Assembly: GCA_902767775.1 (NCBI GenBank)
Contig: CACXIP010000028.1
Coordinates: 1-43,605, forward strand
DNA length: 43,605 nucleotides
Reading direction: 5' to 3'
Source of the DNA: an uncultured Prevotellaceae bacterium
GTDB taxonomy: Bacteria > Bacteroidota > Bacteroidia > Bacteroidales > Bacteroidaceae
The notes under the pieces are model-generated. The model worked only from the letters and a program-made list of their open reading frames with translations. It was not told where the DNA came from and did not search any database. Below, in pieces: positions 9,201 through 15,900 of this stretch. How positions within the stretch are numbered: position 1 is the first letter of the stretch; every line of letters begins with the position of its first letter. The position numbers were made by a program, and so were the translations under genes.

Positions 9201-9449
9201 GACGGCATTGCCCCCTACCCTCAGGTTGCCAAAAAGGTCAAGGTCACCCGTCTGTCGCAGCAGCCTGAAGGAGTCGCTGTCGGTGTAGTCGTCTTCCAAC
9301 CAGTTGCGGCGCATGGCATCCCAGCAATAGAGGTGGTTGCCCACGCAGAGGCAGTCACCATAGCGGCCTCCGTCGGGGAATCTTTTCCACACCTCACACA
9401 GAGACGTGAAGTGGCCAAGATGGCAGATATGGGAATAATAATGGTTCAT
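6294..9449 (-). CDS. Phage-type tail protein with coiled coil and beta-helix (1051 aa)
   Basis: The N-terminal part (to about 155) holds GNLRVGGN...GDVHIEGRL, a strand-rich module often seen in Bacteroidales phage tail proteins. It is followed by the segment GLFISSEALHAAIPSPRCGD, which resembles the 'sections of increasing sequence coverage' motif of such tails. A coiled coil at about 255-305 suggests trimerisation. From about 530 to 1000 the repeated NxFxxxxxxG/VxGCxFxN pattern indicates a right-handed beta-helix, as in tail spikes. No catalytic residues are obvious. It is followed by the SGNH tail fibre and preceded, 18 bp away, by the probable adaptor. It probably forms or carries the receptor-binding spike. 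Confidence 0.8.
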   Translation of the reverse strand: MNHYYSHICHLGHFTSLCEVWKRFPDGGRYGDCLCVGNHLYCWDAMRRNWLEDDYTDSDSFRLLRQTGDLDLFGNLRVGGNAVFQHHALFKGDVHIEGRLLCRHLQGHDKGLFISSEALHAAIPSPRCGDWALVADADQLQLWQCPADGAWQLAPTPAGFMPTFNLEAYNNARNIVDSIAEHGYVFCGVATPTTQPLRPTDHNIFYLASQPGEYIYFGHMQVRELSVLMWTHDADPNGDGLPEGQWTSYVIFSSFASLAEDIRREMTEVTTNLAATLRSEMADITASLGNQLREEIATAAEEAADAGHKVVVLSFMQSETPVLTSPGASAIAGAMPHGVYWFNPSSGTLYEGSLSGTPPRMEWNETELSEETLYVDRNGVKLYVWKNDVMQEVPVPADFDPAEPGGEGEPEIIVPRFDRANGNIGAFTIEGNPEDITEQDVRDAYTVDLLEADASINERMWTAAEVGLLEGDANAEANAAQIRAALEDQKCVGIKLDKVYPVKVGNPGANAAISRVSDYNDGTKSIIIPRNFTIDGEGTGVHEGEAVGGFKILNTKGNLFYTQNSLNLLYVRTETSRGATNNFFNYVIDCAHGVLQVQVIGCDFYDTTSVYRSIMLAFDDIDPRGEDWVLPDENSLKHFYMADCTANGSLVVCNSGCMRVSDTFRIVGCEFTNMRNIGIHLATANDLRWENVMAYMTCPIYIAGCTFQGYQGVLRKGSNSPYEAVCIENSALYMLHNEISDLVSVPHRVGDSVYRSECYDAYFNGQQLYYCNNTVRNVVSIDTVQSISGIMKAKGNGLSEEPMKRDLELEELTADNNRRRVRYWKGNSYTLDKTEISAWWTAHLANNDGNEVEVDFEENIVLDDVLTIVINYMDSGTLPLAEYIVEDNTFTSGGNIEGYGSDYCPVTKISIKGNTFEAARIASEEWGHKASTGAESTWCYLFSVMLDETYGSPEVYVENNEFDVTGSSEENVHVLLFRTGQSSVSRVPDIWPSAGNATFKGNDSLGNAESPLLVGIAGYKITRNYNDNLVTGKVEYYDTLALFETETVERS

Positions 9450-9467
9450 TTGTTGATGTTTTCATGG

Positions 9468-10088
9468 TTAGTCACAATGCTGCCCACAAATGGGGTCAGT
9501 ATGATAGGATTGCATGGTGAGCTGGGCGACAAGCGCCACTACATCATGGTAGAGAGGTTCGGGCAGGTTGATGAATCCATCGACGAGCCGTGGGCATGGC
9601 ACATACTGTGCCTCGACGAGTCTGACTGATGGTCCTGCCATGGAGGAATAGAGTTCTGCCACCATCCCGGAGGGATAGGAGGTGATAACTGCCACAGGTC
9701 TTGAGGGATTTCCCCTCACGCCAGCGAACGGACTCGACTGCCAGCAGACGGAGGGATTGTCGGCGGCGATGATGCGTGCCGGGCGCTTCCAGTCGGAGAG
9801 TCTGACGGAGAGCAGCCTCATGAAGTCGTCGGGCAGTGGCAGCACCGCCATCCCTCTTCCCGGACTGTCGCGCCATGCCAGTCGTGTGCGGATGGGACTT
9901 CCTGGCACGAGCATTGACCAGGAAGCATCCATCAGCACCCTATGGGCAGCCATCTCTATCTTCGACAGTATCAGTTCATCGAGTGAGAGGGTGTAGGTGT
10001 CTTCGATGGCGATGAGCTGACTATCCTCATGGTTGTGGCCAAGCCATATCCTGGTGTCGCTGAGAAGTTGTTGCTGGGAGAAAAGCAT
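9468..10088 (-). CDS. Probable head-tail adaptor / neck protein (206 aa)
   Basis: The sequence has the layout of phage neck or adaptor proteins. A helical N-terminus (LDELILSKIEMAAHRVLMDA) is followed by LPLPDDFMRLLSVRLSDWKRP and FAGVRGNPSRPVAVI, a beta-rich middle, and a final ...INLPEPLYHDVVALVAQLTM helix. It has no signal peptide or membrane segment. It lies third after the capsid gene, 30 bp from the preceding gene and 18 bp from the tail gene, which is where an adaptor is normally found. The name comes from position and general pattern, not from an exact motif, so a tail-completion role is equally possible. Confidence 0.6.
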   Translation of the reverse strand: MLFSQQQLLSDTRIWLGHNHEDSQLIAIEDTYTLSLDELILSKIEMAAHRVLMDASWSMLVPGSPIRTRLAWRDSPGRGMAVLPLPDDFMRLLSVRLSDWKRPARIIAADNPSVCWQSSPFAGVRGNPSRPVAVITSYPSGMVAELYSSMAGPSVRLVEAQYVPCPRLVDGFINLPEPLYHDVVALVAQLTMQSYHTDPICGQHCD

Positions 10089-10118
10089 TTTTTTAGGAGT
10101 TTAGGAGTCTCGGGGAGG

Positions 10119-10535
10119 TCATCCAGAATTGATAATAATCTTTACGCCATGGTCGGCGGCGTGGCGTATGATATCTTCACGGTTGCGGAGCATGGTGCGT
10201 GAGACACCCCATTTGTTGGCGACATAATCCTTGGCGTCGGTGTTCGAGTTGAAGGTCATCTCCCGAGGGGTAGGATTGGCATGGTTGGCGTTCGCCATGC
10301 CATTGCCAGAGCCCGTCGGACTCTGGCTGGCCATGGCTGTTTTCTCGCGCATCACTTCCACCGTGATGAAGGAGCCAAACAGCATATGCTGTTCGATGGC
10401 GCTCTGCAGTTGAGGGTCATCGGTAGTGAGCGACGAACCACCCATCGTATGAGGGATGAATGCGATATGCTTGTAGCCATCGCCCATCCTCACATTGATG
10501 CAGAGTTCGCTTTTGGCATGATAGGTCTTTCTCAT
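10119..10535 (-). CDS. Small phage-type head protein downstream of capsid (138 aa)
   Basis: The first half reads as a small beta domain (HIAFIPHTMGGSSLTTDDPQ, then LQSAIEQHMLFG). A Gly/Asn/Ala linker follows at about 75-90. The C-terminus is a helical module (DAKDYVANKWGVSRTMLRNR) resembling small HeH/LEM-like DNA- or protein-binding folds found in proteins next to phage capsids. It lies 36 bp downstream of the capsid gene in the same operon. A head decoration, head-completion or DNA-contact role is plausible. I do not know a named family. Confidence 0.6.
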   Translation of the reverse strand: MRKTYHAKSELCINVRMGDGYKHIAFIPHTMGGSSLTTDDPQLQSAIEQHMLFGSFITVEVMREKTAMASQSPTGSGNGMANANHANPTPREMTFNSNTDAKDYVANKWGVSRTMLRNREDIIRHAADHGVKIIINSG

Positions 10536-10571
10536 GGTGATGAATGATGATGAATGATGATTAGAGGTGAT

Positions 10572-12044
10572 TTAGCTTTGAGCCAGTCTCAGACGGGCAT
10601 GAGCCTTGGCATAGCGGAGGTAGAGGCAGCTGATTTCCTGGATGACAACGGCATCGGTGTTGCGCACACCGGCTTTCTTCAGGTCGAGGATATTGCGGCT
10701 CCAACTGAGATGGGTGCGCTTGGTGAGGAACTCAGGGTCGAGGGCGAAGGCGCAGTCTGCCATACCGTTGAGGTCGAATAGTTCATCATGCATGGCAAGG
10801 ATTTCGCCGAAGTCGGTCTCCCACGACTTGAACTTGAGGTTCCATATCTCTACGGTGTCCTTCAGGCGGAACTTGTCACTGTCAATCTTGGAGAGGGCGG
10901 CGAGGAAATCGGAGCCGCAGAGCAGCACCTTGCGCTTGTTGCCGATGCCAGTGCCAACGAAGAGGTCTTTGGAGATATCCACCAGGTCGTTGTCGGTGAT
11001 GACGGTAGTGTTCTTCTCCGTGCTGTATGACCCCACTTCGATGTCCTTGCCCGCCTGCCACCAGATGCCTTTGGTGAACCACTGCGACATGCCGTCCTTG
11101 ACGGAGTGGTGGACGACATTCATGTCACCGAAGAGGAAGGAGTTCTCCATGGCGAGGCGCATATCGTAGATGCTGTCTTCCTCAAGGTCGGAAAAGCCCC
11201 AGTCTACTTCCTTGGAGGCAATCTTGTCGAGCGTCGACTGCTCTATCTGCGCCATGAAATTCTGGCAGTACTGGAGTTCGCTGCTGGGCAGGTTGTTGAA
11301 CCTTCCCGTCTGTACGTCAAGTTCGCCACACGACTTGCCCATGCGGATGAGGACAGTACCTGCGGGGATGGAAGGCACTCCGATGGGTTGGCCGTTCACG
11401 GTAATTCCGTTCACGGCAAAGACGATAGGCTGGCCCTCAGAGGTCTTGCCACAGACACACAACACAAGGTCAGGCCTGCGGGGGTCATCATTGGAATATG
11501 CGGTGCCCTTATGGTCGGTAATCGCCTTGATGCCCACTACCCGGATGGTGTCGTCGAGGGTGAACATGTCGGGGTCGGCCACCTGGATGGCGGCGGAGAC
11601 ACCATTTGCTGTCGCCACATTCTCTGTCAGGGTGGTTCTCACTGGTCTTGTGCCGACACTGTAGTACTTCACCTCGAACGATGATGCCTTCTGTGCCGTG
11701 GCATAGCGTGAGATTTGGTCGATGGGTGTCGCCATGGGACGGATACGCGTGATGCGCTCGTCGATGTCGCGCTGATACATATCAGGGTCGAAAGTTCTCC
11801 CCTCTGTCTCTGTCATGATACCGTCGGGATTGGCGGGATTGAGGGCGGCAGCACCAGCTGTGGCATGGGGTTCGGTGGTCCCCTTGTAGAGTTCAGCCCC
11901 ACCCTTTGTCATGCCTCCGTCGGGCAGGCTTGCCATCGCCATAAGCACCCCGGTGTCGGCGCCAGCTACGAGGGCAGCGCCTTGCAGTGCCACCTGTGGC
12001 AGATGGCTCAGCATTTTCTTCATCTTGCTTTTCATTTTTCTCAT
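10572..12044 (-). CDS. Phage-type major capsid protein, SU10/DUF5309-like (490 aa)
   Basis: The sequence matches my recollection of SU10-type (HK97-fold) major capsid proteins of Bacteroidales phages. It has an early segment ATPIDQISRYATAQKASSFEVKYYS, here read in two parts (ATPIDQISRY, then KASSFEVKYYS). A central body contains FMAQIEQSTLDKIASKE, and the end is THLSWSRNILDLKKAGVRNT with LYLRYAKAHARL. The start at 12044 (MRKMKSKMKKM) is chosen because it lies about 50 nt after a TATCTTTG box, and the longer frame runs back through a terminator. The N-terminal 25 residues are basic and hydrophobic and could be a processed leader. The frame is uninterrupted. It is the first gene of the structural operon. 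Confidence 0.8.
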   Translation of the reverse strand: MRKMKSKMKKMLSHLPQVALQGAALVAGADTGVLMAMASLPDGGMTKGGAELYKGTTEPHATAGAAALNPANPDGIMTETEGRTFDPDMYQRDIDERITRIRPMATPIDQISRYATAQKASSFEVKYYSVGTRPVRTTLTENVATANGVSAAIQVADPDMFTLDDTIRVVGIKAITDHKGTAYSNDDPRRPDLVLCVCGKTSEGQPIVFAVNGITVNGQPIGVPSIPAGTVLIRMGKSCGELDVQTGRFNNLPSSELQYCQNFMAQIEQSTLDKIASKEVDWGFSDLEEDSIYDMRLAMENSFLFGDMNVVHHSVKDGMSQWFTKGIWWQAGKDIEVGSYSTEKNTTVITDNDLVDISKDLFVGTGIGNKRKVLLCGSDFLAALSKIDSDKFRLKDTVEIWNLKFKSWETDFGEILAMHDELFDLNGMADCAFALDPEFLTKRTHLSWSRNILDLKKAGVRNTDAVVIQEISCLYLRYAKAHARLRLAQS

Positions 12045-12094
12045 ACGTTTTTTGGTTTTGTGGATGATTCCATCAAGTATACTTGAAAACGATG

Positions 12095-12102
12095 CAAAGA
12101 TA
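12095..12102 (-). promoter_or_regulatory. Promoter (-7 box) for the capsid operon
   Basis: The minus strand reads TATCTTTG, a perfect TAnnTTTG element, about 50 nt upstream of the capsid start. The matching TTTG element about 19 nt further up is weak. This is a host-type promoter and the only clear one in front of the structural genes. Confidence 0.55.
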
Positions 12103-12171
12103 TAATGAGAAAATGCCAGAAGAATGTCATTTTCACCGTGGTGATTATTCCGAGGTCGTTTTTTACGGAGA

Positions 12172-12206
12172 CCCCGGATATTCCGGATTATCCGGATTAT
12201 CCGGCA
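12172..12206. repeat. 9-bp repeat, CCGGATATT family, short tract
   Basis: About four units of ccggatatt/ccggattat lie between the terminator and the capsid promoter. They belong to the same family as the tracts at 28365-28475, 30225-30279 and 34780-34884. Confidence 0.7.
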
Positions 12207-12247
12207 TACAAAAAGGGTGCGCCAAATGGCGCACCCTTTTTGTATGC
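12204..12247. terminator. Strong bidirectional-type terminator
   Basis: A perfect 20-bp stem (gcatacaaaaagggtgcgcc with its exact complement) closes a 4-nt AAAT loop, with T-rich sequence within the right arm. It lies directly downstream of the minus-strand gene ending at 12261, separating the surface-protein operon from the capsid operon. Confidence 0.85.
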
Positions 12248-12260
12248 AGTGCAAAAGAGT

Positions 12261-12911
12261 TTATCTCTTGCCCAGAATCATGTCTACGATAATCATGGCG
12301 TCGGTCACATTGACAGAGCCATTTTGGTCTACGTCAGCATTATTGAAGACGAATGGTGCATCTCCCAGATTGCTCAGCACGTAAGACACGATAGTCATCA
12401 CGTCGGTCACGTCGATATTTCCGCTTCCGTTGGCATCGCCCAGCATATAATCGAAGGTGTTGCCGGAGGTGACGGTGAATGTCACGTCATCCACTTTGAC
12501 ATGCTGGCGGTCGGTGGTGATGAAGTCGATGTCGGTGATGGTGATATCACTGGTCTGCAGCGTGTTGTCGGCTGTGAAGGTGAGGATAAGCAGGTCACCA
12601 TCTGTTCCCGAGATGGTACCAAAATCGACGTCGAGTCCGCAGATGTTGCGCTCACGCGTGTCAGGCTCGCCCACAACAACCCGTCCCTTATACCTTTCGG
12701 TTGGAGTGACCTCCACCAGTTGCAGACCAGCGGGCAACTGCATGGTCATGCTGAATGCAGTGAGGTCTTTATGTGTGTTGTTGAGTTTGAGTGCCACCTG
12801 CACTGTCTCACCATCCTTGATACTGAAGCCCTCGACACTGATACTCTCGGCCTTTGAGACATTGGCAAGACACATCAGTGCCATCACCAGAAATATGATT
12901 TTCTTTCTCAT
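12261..12911 (-). CDS. Secreted cohesin-like/dockerin-like protein (216 aa)
   Basis: A signal peptide (residues 1-21, ending near SKA) precedes a cohesin-like beta sandwich at about 23-150, with the hallmark FSMTMQLPAGLQLVEV. A type I dockerin-like pair of calcium loops follows at the C-terminus: DANGSGNIDVTD (about 158-169) and DVDQNGSVNVTD (about 192-203). This arrangement is common in Prevotella secreted proteins that are not part of a cellulosome. The gene starts 10 bp after the stop of the giant LRR gene and ends before a strong terminator, so it is the last gene of that operon. Its role in surface assembly or adhesion is inferred. Confidence 0.8.
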   Translation of the reverse strand: MRKKIIFLVMALMCLANVSKAESISVEGFSIKDGETVQVALKLNNTHKDLTAFSMTMQLPAGLQLVEVTPTERYKGRVVVGEPDTRERNICGLDVDFGTISGTDGDLLILTFTADNTLQTSDITITDIDFITTDRQHVKVDDVTFTVTSGNTFDYMLGDANGSGNIDVTDVMTIVSYVLSNLGDAPFVFNNADVDQNGSVNVTDAMIIVDMILGKR

Positions 12912-12921
12912 TGTCGGTTCG

Positions 12922-15900
12922 TTATTTGATGATTACTTTCTTACCGTTCACAATATGGACGCCCTTGCCCGGACGCTCCACGCGCACACCATTGACATTG
13001 TAGATGGCATCGGAGGCATTGACACCGGCACGGGTGAGCACCTCTGCGATGTCGGTAGGCATGGCTGCCATCACATCGTCGAAGTAGCGGGTAGTACCCT
13101 CTTTGGTCACCATGCGGATGTTGGAAGCCACAATGGCGTCGGCTTCAGGATTGCCGGCCAGGATATTGATCAGCGCCCCCTCTGACTCCATGAAGCTATG
13201 GCCTGCCAAGGAGAATGCCACAAAACGATAGGTGTTGCCGCCAATCTTGTTGTAGGCCAGCTGATGTCCGTCTTGGCGACCGGTGAGCTGAGCAAGCATC
13301 ACCTCAGCGCCCTCGGGAAGAGTGAGGTCGAACTGGAAGGCGGTGTAGTCCATGCGGTTGTCCAGACAGAGAGAGATGACGCCGTTGGGGTCTTTTGTCA
13401 GGCTCACCATTTCTCCATCATCCACACGCTTCATGGGTGCGGGGTTGATATTGGGAGCTGCTGTGCCATTGGCAATCTTGTCGAGCAGAATCACTGCATC
13501 TGAAACGGTCACCAGTTCATCTGTATCGAAATCAGCCAAGAACTCGTCGAATTCCTCTGCGGGAGTATCAACAACGAACTTCACGATATCGACGGCGTCG
13601 AGCATATCGGCGAGACCGTCACCATTCACGTCGCAGTTGGGATACTCAATCAATCCCTTGAAATCCTGCCAGACAGATGCCCTTGAATAGGCTGTCTTCT
13701 TGCCAGCAGGCACATACAGGGACACATCCTCAACGAAGGTGGAGCGGAAAACATCGGCCAAGACTGACAACGGGGAATCCCAAGCCACCTTGACAGCACG
13801 GAGTGACTCGCAATCGGCCAAGGAGAACACACCGATGCTCTTTACACTGGCGGGGATGTTGACTGTCTCGAGTGACGAGCAACCGTTGAACGCATAGTTG
13901 GGAATATTGGTGAGCGTCTTGGGCAGGCGCACATCAGTGAGCTGCTTGGCTCCACTGAAGGCATACTGTGCCATTGTAGTCACCTTTTCGGGTACCACAT
14001 ACTTACCGGCTCTTGCGTTCGGATAAGCAACAAGCATGGTCTTGGCGGCGTTGAACAGCACACCGTCGACAGCGGTAAAGGATTTATTGGCAGGGTCGAC
14101 AGTGAACTTCTCCAAAGAGGAGCAGTTGTTGAACGGACCATTACCCAATGTGGTCACTGATGCCGGAATATGGAAACTCTTCAGGCTTGAGCAGCCAGAG
14201 AAAGCACCAAAGGCAATCTCTTTGACACTGCTGGGAAGCGTGATGGACTCCAATCCGGTGCAGTTCTTGAACGCATTGGTCGAGATGGATGTCAATCCGG
14301 TGAAGTACTTCAACTCATTGAATTTCTTTAATTCGGGTGAAGCATAGAGCACAAACACTGTGGAGAGTGTGGTCACTTGCTTGGCCTCTGCTACCGACAG
14401 CTCACCATCACCATCGAGGTCCCAGTTGGAGACACAGATTTCCTTTGCCTCAGGATCCTCGAACTCGATGTTGGCATCATCGCCAAGGAAGAGGTCGAAA
14501 CGACCGAAGTCTTTCCACACAGGAGCCTTTCCATAGAGGTCCTCAGTGCCTTTTTCCACACTGAGCACGGCATTTGCCACATTCACACCGGAGAAGGTGC
14601 TGGCAGGCACTGCGAGAGGAGTCTTCCAGTTGACAGTGACGGAGTCGAGGACAGCGCAGCCACGGAAGGCATTCTCGCCGATGGTCTCCACGCTAGCCGG
14701 GATAGTCACCGACTTGAGGTTGCTGCTCAGGAGGAAGGCATCCTCGCCAATCTCCTTGACAGTGGAAGCGATGGCAAAGTCGCCTGTCAGGGTCTTGCCT
14801 GCCGGGAACTGCATCAGCACTGTGCCTGACTTGTCGTAGAGCACTCCTGCCACAGAGGAATAGTACTCATTGGCAGCCTGCACACCAATGGAGGTGAGGT
14901 TGGGGCAGCCCTTGAAGGCACCCGTACCCAACTTGACGATGTTGGCAGAGAAGGTGATGGACTTGAAGCCGTCGTTGTAGGCGAAGGCGCTGTCGCCAAT
15001 CTCTGTCAGGCCAGGCAACGTATTCCATTTGCTGATGGATGTCCCCTGGAATGCCGAGTTGCCAATGCGTGTGATGGTCTCAGGCAGACTGATGGTTTTG
15101 AGTGTGGTGTTCTTGAATGCGTTGTCGCCAACCTCAGTGAGAGCGGTGAAGTATTTCAGCTCGTTGAATGTGGTGATGGGCTGGCCGGTGAAGACTGTTC
15201 CCAGGTCAGTGACGGCAGCAGCCTCCTCATAGCTCAGTTGATTGTCACCATCCTTATCCCATGCCGATGCTGCCAGCTGCTTGACCAGCGGGTCGGCGAA
15301 GGAGATGAGGGTTGCGTCATATTCCGACATGTCGGATTCATAGATGATTTTGAAGAAATCCCATCCCGTGGCTTTCTCATAGAGGCTCTTGGTGCCCTCC
15401 GGCACAAAGAGGATGCCAGGAATCTGGTCTGCGGAGAGGGTCTCATAGTTGGAGAACGTTCCGGCTGGAATAGCAAGCGGCTCGGTCCAAGCCACCTGGC
15501 ACCTCACGGCTGCGGGCATGCCCTCAAATGCCTTGGCGGCAATCTTGGTCACGTTGGCAGGAATCTTGATGGACTGGAGGTTCTGGCAGTTGCTGAACGC
15601 ACCTTTCTCGATATTCTTCAGGCCCTCGGAGAACTCCACGCTTTGCAGACCGTTGCACTTCTCAAAGCCATAGCTACCAATGGTCTCTATCATATGGAGG
15701 GAGATGGTCTTGAGGTTGTTGGCTCCGCTGAAGGCATACGGACGGATTTCCTTCACGTAGTCCTTGGTGACCGTGAACGTGGTCTTGGTCTTTGCGGCGG
15801 GATAGGCCACCACAGTTGTCGTGTCCTTGGTGAAGAGGATGTTGTCGAGAGCGATATACACCGTGCTTCCTGTAGAGGTGAACTTGGTGAGCGACTGGCA

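Noticed and set aside
2565-12044. Contractile tailocin (phage-tail bacteriocin)
   Set aside because: The presence of a capsid gene and, elsewhere, a terminase argues for DNA-packaging particles. No sheath, tube or baseplate proteins are seen.
12045-12254. N-terminal extension of the capsid protein
   Set aside because: It would pass through a perfect terminator hairpin and the promoter box, and the added residues have no capsid-like pattern.
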